From assembly GCF_964340395.1 (NCBI RefSeq), contig NC_135561.1, positions 22,388,486 through 22,400,985 on the forward strand: a DNA stretch of 12,500 bases, written 5' to 3'. The position numbers were made by a program, and so were the translations under genes. The notes below the pieces were generated by a model, which did not search any database, was not told the origin of the DNA, and saw only the letters and a list, made by a program, of their open reading frames with translations. Positions 1 through 8,202 of this stretch are shown here, piece by piece (position 1 is the first letter of the stretch; every line of letters starts with the position of its first letter). The stretch is from Glandiceps talaboti (lineage: Eukaryota; Hemichordata; Enteropneusta; Spengelidae).

Positions 1-3000
1 CACCCTTTTCTACAATCAGCTAGTTGAATGACACACTCTGCACTGTAGAACCACTGGAATGACAGCCGCCACTCTATAAAATAAGTGGAATGACAGCATT
101 TTCAATGCTTTAGAACTGGAATGACAGCATTTCTAGGTGGTAAACAGTGGAATGACACCCTTTTCTACATTCAGTTAGTTGAATGACACACTCTGCACTG
201 TAGAACCAGTGGAATGACAGCCGCCACTCTATAAAATAAGTGGAATGACAGCATTTTTAATGCTTTGGAACTGGAATGACAGCATTTCTAGGTGGTAAAC
301 AGTGGAATGACACCCTTTTCTACATTCAGTTAGTTGAATGACACCCTCTGCACTGTAAAACCACTGGAATGACAGCCGCCACTCTATAAAATAAGTGGAA
401 TGACAGCATTTTCAATGTTTTAGAACTGGAATGACAGCATTTCTAGGTGGTAAACAGTGGAATGACACCCTTTTCTACATTCAGTTAGTTGAATGACACC
501 CTCTGCACTGTAGAACCAGTGGAATGACAGCCGCCACTCTATAAAATAAGTGGAATGACAGCATTTTTAATGCTTTGGAACTGGAATGACAGCATTTCTA
601 GGTGGTAAACAGTGGAATGACACCCTTTTCTATAATCAGCTAGTTGAATGACACACTCTGCACTGTAGAACCACTGGAATGACAGCCGCCACTCTATAAA
701 ATAAGTGGAATGACAGCATTTTCAATGCTTTAGAACTGGAATGACAGCATTTCTAGGTGGTAAACAGTGGAATGACACCCTTTTCTACATTCAGTTAGTT
801 GAATGACACACTCTGCACTGTAGAACCAGTGGAATGACAGCCGCCACTCTATAAAATAAGTGGAATGACAGCATTTTCAATGTTTTAGAACTGGAATGAC
901 AGCATTTCTAGGTGGTAAACAGTGGAATGACACCCTTTTCTACATTCAGTTAGTTGAATGACACCCTCTGCACTGTAAAACCACTGGAATGACAGCCGCC
1001 ACTCTATAAAATAAGTGGAATGACAGCATTTTCAATGTTTTAGAACTGGAATGACAGCATTTCTAGGTGGTAAACAGTGGAATGACACCCTTTTCTACAT
1101 TCAGTTAGTTGAATGACACCCTCTGCACTGTAGAACCAGTGGAATGACAGCCGCCACTCTATAAAATAAGTGGAATGACAGCATTTTTAATGCTTTGGAA
1201 CTGGAATGACAGCATTTCTAGGTGGTAAACAATGGAATGACACCCTTTTCTACAATCAGCTAGTTGAATGACACACTCTGCACTGTAGAACCACTGGAAT
1301 GACAGCCGCCACTCTATAAAATAAGTGGAATGACAGCATTTTCAATGCTTTAGAACTGGAATGACAGCATTTCTAGGTGGTAAACAGTGGAATGACACCC
1401 TTTTCTACATTCAGTTAGTTGAATGACACACTCTGCACTGTAGAACCAGTGGAATGACAGCCGCCACTCTATAAAATAAGTGGAATGACAGCATTTTCAA
1501 TGTTTTAGAACTGGAATGACAGCATTTCTAGGTGGTAAACAGTGGAATGACACCCTTTTCTACATTCAGTTAGTTGAATGACACCCTCTGCACTGTAGAA
1601 CCAGTGGAATGACAGCCGCCACTCTATAAAATAAGTGGAATGACAGCATTTTTAATGCTTTGGAACTGGAATGACAGCATTTCTAGGTGGTAAACAGTGG
1701 AATGACACCCTTTTCTACATTCAGTTAGTTGAATGACACACTCTGCACTGTAAAACCAGTGGAATGACAGCCGCCACTCTATAAAATAAGTGGAATGACA
1801 GCATTTTCAATGCTTTAGAACTGGAATGACAGCATTTCTAGGTGGTAAACAGTGGAATGACACCCTTTTCTACAATCAGTTAGTTGAATGACACACTCTG
1901 CACTGTAGAACCACTGGAATGACAGCCGCCACTCTATAAAATAAGTGGAATGACAGCATTTTCAATGCTTTAGAACTGGAATGACAGCATTTCTAGGTGG
2001 TAAACAGTGGAATGACACCCTTTTCTACATTCAGTTAGTTGAATGACAAACTCTGCACTGTAAAACCAGTGGAATGACAGCCGCCACTCTATAAAATAAG
2101 TGGAATGACAGCATTTTCAATGTTTTAGAACTGGAATGACAGCATTTCTAGGTGGTAAACAGTGGAATGACACCCTTTTCTACATTCAGTTAGTTGAATG
2201 ACACACTCTGCACTGTAGAACCAGTGGAATGACAGCCGCCACTCTATAAAATAAGTGGAATGACAGCATTTTTAATGCTTTGGAACTGGAATGACAGCAT
2301 TTCTAGGTGGTAAACAGTGGAATGACACCCTTTTCTACATTCAGTTAGTTGAATGACACCCTCTGCACTGTAAAACCACTGGAATGACAGCCGCCACTCT
2401 ATAAAATAAGTGGAATGACAGCATTTTCAATGTTTTAGAACTGGAATGACAGCATTTCTAGGTGGTAAACAGTGGAATGACACCCTTTTCTACATTCAGT
2501 TAGTTGAATGACACACTCTGCACTGTAAAACCAGTGGAATGACAGCCGCCACTCTATAAAATAAGTGGAATGACAGCATTTTCAATGCTTTAGAACTGGA
2601 ATGACAGTATTTCTAGGTGGTAAACAGTGGAATGACACCCTTTTCTACATTCAGTTAGTTGAATGACACCCTCTGCACTGTAGAACCACTGGAATGACAG
2701 CCGCCACTCTATAAAATAAGTGGAATGACAGCATTTTCAATGCTTTAGAACTGGAATGACAGTATTTCTAGGTGGTAAACAGTGGAATGACACCCTTTTC
2801 TACATTCAGTTAGTTGAATGACACACTCTGCACTGTAGAACCAGTGGAATGACAGCCGCCACTCTATAAAATAAGTGGAATGACAGCATTTTTAATGCTT
2901 TGGAACTGGAATGACAGCATTTCTAGGTGGTAAACAGTGGAATGACACCCTTTTCTACATTCACTTAGTTGAATGACACACTCTGCACTGTAAAACCAGT

Positions 3001-3066
3001 GGAATGACAGCCGCCACTCTATAAAATAAGTGGAATGACACCCTTTTCTACATTTAGTTAGTTGAA
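1..3066 (+). repeat. Left arm: 155-bp tandem array, plus orientation
   Basis: Units begin with CACCCTTTTCTA at 1, 156, 311, 466, 621 and so on to 2946, always 155 bp apart with no indel. This gives 19 full units, one unit cut to 93 bp (2946-3038) and a 28-bp remnant. Each unit is five 31-bp subunits. They start CACCCTTTTC, CACACTCTGC or CACCCTCTGC, CAGCCGCCAC, CAGCATTTTC or CAGCATTTTT, and CAGCATTTCT. Subunits 2-5 end in TGGAATGA and subunit 1 in TTGAATGA. Only about a dozen positions vary. A variant reading TACAATCAGCTAG or close recurs at units 1, 5, 9 and 13, which gives a loose four-unit (620-bp) higher-order period. Private changes include TATAATC (unit 5) and GACAGTATTTC shared by adjacent units 17 and 18. 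No coding potential is visible. Confidence 0.97.
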
Positions 3067-3082
3067 AGGGGTGTCATTCCAC
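3031..3082. repeat. Central dyad of the inverted repeat
   Basis: TGGAATGACACCCTTTTC at 3031-3048 is complementary to 3064-3081, with one T-G mismatch (GAAAGGGG instead of GAAAAGGG). The loop is only 15 nt (3049-3063). The left arm changes orientation within what would be subunit 1, about 28 bases in. Immediately left of the dyad the last unit jumps from subunit 3 straight to subunit 1, so exactly two 31-bp subunits (62 bp) are missing on the left side only. The matching 62 bp are present on the right (about 3083-3144) and would bulge out of a folded structure. Confidence 0.93.
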
Positions 3083-6000
3083 TGTTTACCACCTAGAAAT
3101 GCTGTCATTCCAGTTCTAAAGCATTGAAAATGCTGTCATTCCACTTATTTTACAGAGTGGCGGCTGTCATTCCATTGGTTTTACAGTGCAGAGGGTGTCA
3201 TTCAACTAACTGATTGTAGAAAAAGGTGTCATTCCACTGTTTACCACCTAGAAATGTTGTCATTCCAGTTCCAAAGCATTAAAAATGCTGTCATTCCACT
3301 TATTTTATAGAGTGGCGGCTGTCATTCCACTGGTTCTACAGTGCAGAGGGTGTCATTCAACTAACTGAATGTAGAAAAGTGTGTCATTCCACTGTTTACC
3401 ACCTAGAAATGCTGTCATTCCAGTTCTAAAGCATTGAAAATGCTGTCATTCCACTTATTTTATAGAGTGGCGGCTGTCATTCCACTGGTTTTACAGTGCA
3501 GAGTGTGTCATTCAACTAACTGAATGTAGAAAAGGGTGTCATTCCACTGTTTACCACCTAGAAATGCTGTCATTCCAGTTCCAAAGCATTAATAATGCTG
3601 TCATTCCACTTATTTTATAGAGTGGCGGCTGTCATTCCACTGGTTCTACAGTGCAGAGTGTGTCATTCAACTAACTGAATGTAGAAAAGGGTGTCATTCC
3701 ACTGTTTACCACCTAGAAATGCTGTCATTCCAGTTCCAAAGCATTGAAAATGCTGTCATTCCACTTATTTTATAGAGTGGCGGCTGTCATTCCAGTGGTT
3801 CTACAGTGCAGAGTGTGTCATTCAACTAACTGAATGTAGAAAAGGGTGTCATTCCACTGTTTACCACCTAGAAATGCTGTCATTCCAGTTCCAAAGCATT
3901 AAAAATGCTGTCATTCCACTTATTTTATAGAGTGGCGGCTGTCATTCCAGTGGTTCTACAGTGCAGAGTGTGTCATTCAACTAACTGAATGTAGAAAAGG
4001 GTGTCATTCCACTGTTTACCACCTAGAAATGCTGTCATTCCAGTTCTAAAACATTGAAAATGCTGTCATTCCACTTATTTTATAGAGTGGCGGCTGTCAT
4101 TCCACTGGTTTTACAGTGCAGAGTTTGTCATTCAACTAACTGATTGTAGAAAAGGGTGTCATTCCACTGTTTACCACCTAGAAATGCTGTCATTCCAGTT
4201 CTAAAGCATTAAAAATGCTGTCATTCCACTTATTTTATAGAGTGGCGGCTGTCATTCCAGTGGTTCTACAGTGCAGAGGGTGTCATTCAACTAACTGAAT
4301 GTAGAAAAGGGTGTCATTCCACTGTTTACCACCTAGAAATGCTGTCATTCCAGTTCCAAAGCATTAATAATGCTGTCATTCCACTTATTTTATAGAGTGG
4401 CGGCTGTCATTCCACTGGTTCTACAGTGCAGAGTGTGTCATTCAACTAACTGAATGTAGAAAAGGGTGTCATTCCACTGTTTACCACCTAGAAATGCTGT
4501 CATTCCAGTTCCAAAGCATTGAAAATGCTGTCATTCCACTTATTTTATAGAGTGGCGGCTGTCATTCCAGTGGTTCTACAGTGGAGAGTGTGTCATTCAA
4601 CTAACTGATTGTAGAAAAGGGTGTCATTCCACTGTTTACCACCTAGAAATGCTGTCATTCCAGTTCCAAAGCATTAAAAATGCTGTCATTCCACTTATTT
4701 TATAGAGTGGCGGCTGTCATTCCAGTGGTTCTACAGTGCAGAGTGTGTCATTCAACTAACTGAATGTAGAAAAGGGTGTCATTCCACTGTTTACCACCTA
4801 GAAATGCTGTCATTCCAGTTCTAAAGCATTGAAAATGCTGTCATTCCACTTATTTTATAGAGTGGCGGCTGTCATTCCAGTGGTTCTACAGTGCAGAGTG
4901 TGTCATTCAACTAGCTGATTGTAGAAAAGGGTGTCATTCCACTGTTTACCACCTAGAAATGCTGTCATTCCAGTTCCAAAGCATTAATAATGCTGTCATT
5001 CCACTTATTTTATAGAGTGGCGGCTGTCATTCCACTGGTTTTACAGTGCAGAGTTTGTCATTCAACTAACTGATTGTAGAAAAGGGTGTCATTCCACTGT
5101 TTACCACCTAGAAATGCTGTCATTCCAGTTCTAAAGCATTAAAAATGCTGTCATTCCACTTATTTTATAGAGTGGCGGCTGTCATTCCAGTGGTTCTACA
5201 GTGCAGAGGGTGTCATTCAACTAACTGAATGTAGAAAAGGGTGTCATTCCACTGTTTACCACCTAGAAATGCTGTCATTCCAGTTCCAAAGCATTAATAA
5301 TGCTGTCATTCCACTTATTTTATAGAGTGGCGGCTGTCATTCCACTGGTTCTACAGTGCAGAGTGTGTCATTCAACTAACTGAATGTAGAAAAGGGTGTC
5401 ATTCCACTGTTTACCACCTAGAAATGCTGTCATTCCAGTTCCAAAGCATTGAAAATGCTGTCATTCCACTTATTTTATAGAGTGGCGGCTGTCATTCCAG
5501 TGGTTCTACAGTGGAGAGTGTGTCATTCAACTAACTGATTGTAGAAAAGGGTGTCATTCCACTGTTTACCACCTAGAAATGCTGTCATTCCAGTTCCAAA
5601 GCATTAAAAATGCTGTCATTCCACTTATTTTATAGAGTGGCGGCTGTCATTCCAGTGGTTCTACAGTGCAGAGTGTGTCATTCAACTAACTGAATGTAGA
5701 AAAGGGTGTCATTCCACTGTTTACCACCTAGAAATGCTGTCATTCCAGTTCTAAAGCATTGAAAATGCTGTCATTCCACTTATTTTATAGAGTGGCGGCT
5801 GTCATTCCAGTGGTTCTACAGTGCAGAGTGTGTCATTCAACTAGCTGATTGTAGAAAAGGGTGTCATTCCACTGTTTACCACCTAGAAATGCTGTCATTC
5901 CAGTTCCAAAGCATTAATAATGCTGTCATTCCACTTATTTTATAGAGTGGCGGCTGTCATTCCACTGGTTCTACAGTGCAGAGGGTGTCATTCAACTAAC

Positions 6001-6830
6001 TGAATGTAGAAAAGGGTGTCATTCCACCGTTTACCACCTAGAAATGCTGTCATTCCAGTTCCAAAGCATTAAAAATGCTGTCATTCCACTTATTTTATAG
6101 AGTGGCGGCTGTCATTCTACTGGTTCTACAGTGCAGAGGGTGTCATTCAACTAACTGAATGTAGAAAAGTGTGTCATTCCACTGTTTACCACCTAGAAAT
6201 GCTGTCATTCCAGTTCTAAAGCATTGAAAATGCTGTCATTCCACTTATTTTATAGAGTGGCGGCTGTCATTCCACTGGTTTTACAGTGCAGAGTGTGTCA
6301 TTCAACTAACTGAATGTAGAAAAGGGTGTCATTCCACTGTTTACCACCTAGAAATGCTGTCATTCCAGTTCCAAAGCATTAATAATGCTGTCATTCCACT
6401 TATTTTATAGAGTGGCGGCTGTCATTCCACTGGTTCTACAGTGCAGAGTGTGTCATTCAACTAACTGAATGTAGAAAAGGGTGTCATTCCACTGTTTACC
6501 ACCTAGAAATGCTGTCATTCCAGTTCCAAAGCATTGAAAATGCTGTCATTCCACTTATTTTATAGAGTGGCGGCTGTCATTCCACTGGTTCTACAGTGCA
6601 GAGTGTGTCATTCAACTAACTGATTGTAGAAAAGGGTGTCATTCCACTGTTTACCACCTAGAAATGCTGTCATTCCAGTTCCAAAGCATTAAAAATGCTG
6701 TCATTCCACTTATTTTATAGAGTGGCGGCTGTCATTCCAGTGGTTCTACAGTGCAGAGTGTGTCATTCAACTAACTGAATGTAGAAAAGGGTGTCATTCC
6801 ACTGTTTACCACCTAGAAATGCTGTCATTC
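3064..6830 (-). repeat. Right arm: 155-bp tandem array, minus orientation
   Basis: GTGTCATTCC followed by CTGTTTACC (the inverted unit) recurs every 155 bp from 3071 to 6791, giving 24 complete units plus the start of a 25th. The five-subunit order is the same as in the left arm when read on the minus strand. The arm carries variants not seen on the left, such as GCATTAATAATGC (units starting 3536, 4311, 4931, 5241, 5861, 6326). The first unit, next to the dyad, has private changes (TACAGAGTGG, CCATTGG). The unit starting 6016 has CCACCGTTT and TTCTACTGG. No indel breaks the 155-bp phase. No coding potential is visible. Confidence 0.97.
4058..5970 (-). repeat. 930-bp higher-order tandem duplication inside the right arm
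   Basis: The stretch 4058-5040 repeats at 4988-5970 with a 930-bp (six-unit) shift. I found no mismatch by eye over the 983 overlapping positions. Diagnostic rare variants are copied with it: GTGGAGAGTG at 4581 and 5511, and CTAGCTGATTG near 4911 and 5841. Divergence resumes at 5041 versus 5971 (T versus C). This implies a recent duplication by unequal exchange or replication slippage. An assembly duplication of one collapsed block is the alternative. Confidence 0.85.
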
Positions 6831-6861
6831 GTTTTCCGTCATTCAGGTTGTCATTCGTTTT
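6824..6861 (-). repeat. Outer tip of the right arm with compressed repeats
   Basis: The core GTCATTC (minus strand GAATGAC) occurs at 6824, 6838 and 6850, only 14 and 12 bp apart instead of 31. GTCATTCGTTTT is present twice (6824-6835 and 6850-6861). Repeat similarity ends at 6861, just before the small palindrome GGGTCACCC (6863-6871). A change to shorter repeats at the outer end is what foldback elements show, so the element terminus is probably within 6857-6872. Confidence 0.7.
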
Positions 6862-6900
6862 AGGGTCACCCCATGTCCCTATATTTCCAAAAAAGGCGCT

Positions 6901-6952
6901 CACTGTGGAAGAGGACACACCCTCCTCACTGTGGAAGGGGACACACCCTCCC
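6901..6952 (+). repeat. 26-bp direct repeat, two copies
   Basis: CACTGTGGAAGAGGACACAC at 6901 recurs as CACTGTGGAAGGGGACACAC at 6927. Each copy ends in CCTCC plus one base, and a third CACT follows at 6953. This is the first structure outside the inverted-repeat element on the right. No function is apparent. Confidence 0.9.
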
Positions 6953-7000
6953 CACTAGCTATCGTAGGACATGCCATTTCTGTGTTCTAGGAAATGTGTG

Positions 7001-7040
7001 TATGTGTACTGTACAATAAACACATACCAAAATATGTGTT
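7001..7040. repeat. Overlapping short inverted repeats with an AATAAA
   Basis: AACACATA (7019-7026) and TATGTGTT (7033-7040) form a perfect 8-bp stem with a 6-nt loop. TATGTGT (7001-7007) can instead pair with ACACATA (7020-7026), and TGTACTGTACA lies between. An AATAAA hexamer sits at 7015-7020 on the plus strand. These are only descriptive; no transcript is visible upstream. Confidence 0.5.
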
Positions 7041-7122
7041 GGGGGGAGGGGGGACTACGAAAATTCTTGGATTAATTTTGGAGGGGGCATGACATTTTTT
7101 GAGAGCGCGCGGGGGGGGGGGG
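7041..7122 (+). repeat. G-rich tract with four long G-runs
   Basis: G-runs occur at 7041-7046, 7048-7053, 7083-7087 and 7110-7122 (the last preceded by alternating GCGC). GGGGCATG near 7084 is complementary to CATGCCCC near 7159. CTACGAAAATTCT near 7055 is repeated as CTACCGAAAATTCT near 7167. The stretch may be a fragment of an older dispersed repeat, and the G-runs could form a quadruplex. I cannot assign it to a family. Confidence 0.55.
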
Positions 7123-7190
7123 ATCTGAGAAATTAATGTTGACCAAAATATTTGCTCCCCATGCCCCTACCGAAAATTCTGACCACAGCC

Positions 7191-7431
7191 CTAGTTCTCA
7201 CTATGTGCTGTACCTTTTCTCTGTCACTCCACGCACTGTGTAATGTTACCTAGTTCTCACTATGTGCTGTCACTCCACGCGCTGTGCAATGTTACCTAGT
7301 TCGCCCGATGTGCTGTCACTCCACGCAGAGTAATGTTACCTTGTTCTCACTATGTGTTGTCACTCCACGCACTGTGTAATGTTACCTAGTTCTCCCTATG
7401 GGTTGTCACTCCACGCACTGTGTAATGTTAC
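7191..7431 (+). repeat. 46-bp minisatellite, five copies
   Basis: Copies start with CTAGTTCTC-like sequence at 7191, 7250, 7296, 7340 and 7386, and each ends TAATGTTAC or CAATGTTAC. Lengths are 59, 46, 44, 46 and 46 bp. The first copy is longer because of an internal TACCTTTTCTCTG-like insertion. The conserved core is TGTCACTCCACGCACTGTG. On the minus strand this reads TGGAGTGACAGCA, which differs by one base from the TGGAATGACAGCA of the large satellite. Confidence 0.93.
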
Positions 7432-7488
7432 CTAGATTTTTCTTCCGTAAGGAAGAGATGTATCAGTGGGTGATAGCCTGTGTGTATG

Positions 7489-7506
7489 TGTATGTGTGTC
7501 TGTCTG

Positions 7507-7566
<60 letters not shown>

Positions 7567-7600
7567 TGTGTGTGTGTGTGTCTGTGTCTGTGTCTGTGTC
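7489..7600 (+). repeat. TG/TGTC compound microsatellite
   Basis: The tract mixes TGTG, TATG and a clean TCTG block (about 7499-7536), then a long TG run and TCTG/TGTG alternation up to 7600. The reading frames through it give only Cys/Val/Ser/Leu (plus) or Thr/His/Asp (minus) low-complexity strings, so they are not genes. It directly abuts the first copy of the 334-bp-spaced duplication. Confidence 0.97.
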
Positions 7601-7604
7601 ATTG

Positions 7605-7790
7605 TATCTCAAGAATGCATGCTTCAAATTCATTATAACTTGGTATACACATTTGCGATACCAAAGCGCACCTGTCATGAAAATATTACTAATGTAGCTT
7701 TTAGTTTTAATAAGTTATTGGCATATTTTCGGTAGGCCACAAAAAGAAAAAAATAGTTTCTGGTCAGGAAATGTTGTCTAAAGTGGTGAG
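7605..7790 (+). repeat. Diverged direct duplication, copy A
   Basis: This segment matches 7939-8123 at an offset of 333-334 bp. The longest conserved blocks are TTTGCGATACCAAAGCGCAC followed by CTGTCATGAAAAT, then GTAGCTTTTAGTTTTAATAA followed by GTTATTGGCATATTTT, and AAAGTGGTG at the end. Differences are scattered substitutions and small indels, so the duplication is old. It has no open reading frame and no recognised family. Confidence 0.9.
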
Positions 7791-7938
7791 ACTTTCATCA
7801 CCATTTTCTAAAAAATTCAAACGAAATTTATTGCATGTGTTCTGTAGGGTAGTGACAAGAACTGATTAGCTTTTGGTAAACATGCCATGAATATTAACGT
7901 GCAATTTACATAATTAATGGTTTTCGGTAATTAGGCTA

Positions 7939-8123
7939 TATCTGAAGAATGCACTCTTCAAATTCAATACAATTTGATACATACATTTGCGATACCAAAG
8001 CGCACCTGTCATGAAAATGTTATTGATGTAGCTTTTAGTTTTAATAAGTTATTGGCATATTTTTGTAGGCCACTAAAAAGGAAAAATTAAATTCTGGTTA
8101 GGAATGTTGTGTAAAGTGGTGCG
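7939..8123 (+). repeat. Diverged direct duplication, copy B
   Basis: This is the partner of copy A, in the same orientation. About 148 bp separate the two copies (7791-7938). That spacer contains no repeat I can recognise, apart from TTTTCGGTAAT near 7921, which resembles the TTTTCGGTAGG inside copy A. The conserved CAAAGCGCACCTGTCATGAA core suggests a dispersed repeat family. Confidence 0.9.
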
Positions 8124-8196
8124 ACGATGCGATTATTTTTTTTTACATTCTCAACAAATGTTAATCAATCTACTTATCATTGAAGTTACTGTGCTT

Positions 8197-8202
8197 TTTA
8201 TT
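8197..8202 (-). promoter_or_regulatory. Possible poly(A) signal AATAAA
   Basis: The minus strand reads TACTAAATAAAAAG. The stop codon TAA and the AATAAA hexamer share one base. Position and strand fit the candidate terminal exon at 8202-8359, but hexamers like this are common in AT-rich DNA. Confidence 0.25.

Larger units (their letters stand above)
1..6861. mobile_element. Foldback-type inverted-repeat element, left end outside the window
   Basis: Seen: two very long arms of the same 155-bp tandem unit face each other around a dyad near position 3056, and the right arm ends abruptly in shortened repeats at 6824-6861. Each unit is five 31-bp subunits. Known: Drosophila FB foldback transposons have long inverted ends made of tandem short repeats, which I recall as 31-bp subunits in 155-bp blocks with shorter repeats at the outer tip. 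Sea-urchin TU elements are similar in plan. Inferred: this is a non-autonomous foldback element with essentially no loop and no transposase gene in view. If the arms are of similar length, the left end lies several hundred bases before position 1, so target-site duplications cannot be checked. The alternative is an inverted satellite array with no transposon origin. Confidence 0.65.

Noticed and set aside
3000-3200. Inverted repeat as a pure sequencing or assembly artefact
   Set aside because: The arms are not mirror images unit by unit, and each has private variants and its own higher-order pattern. A misjoin of two real arrays cannot be excluded.
1-6830. CRISPR-like array (short constant core, about 20 variable bases)
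   Set aside because: The variable parts are only five recurring sequences in fixed order, not unique spacers, the core is only about 10 bp, and the surroundings are eukaryotic.
7398-7735. Overlapping 71-99-codon frames
   Set aside because: They run through the TG/TGTC microsatellite and are low-complexity translations on both strands.
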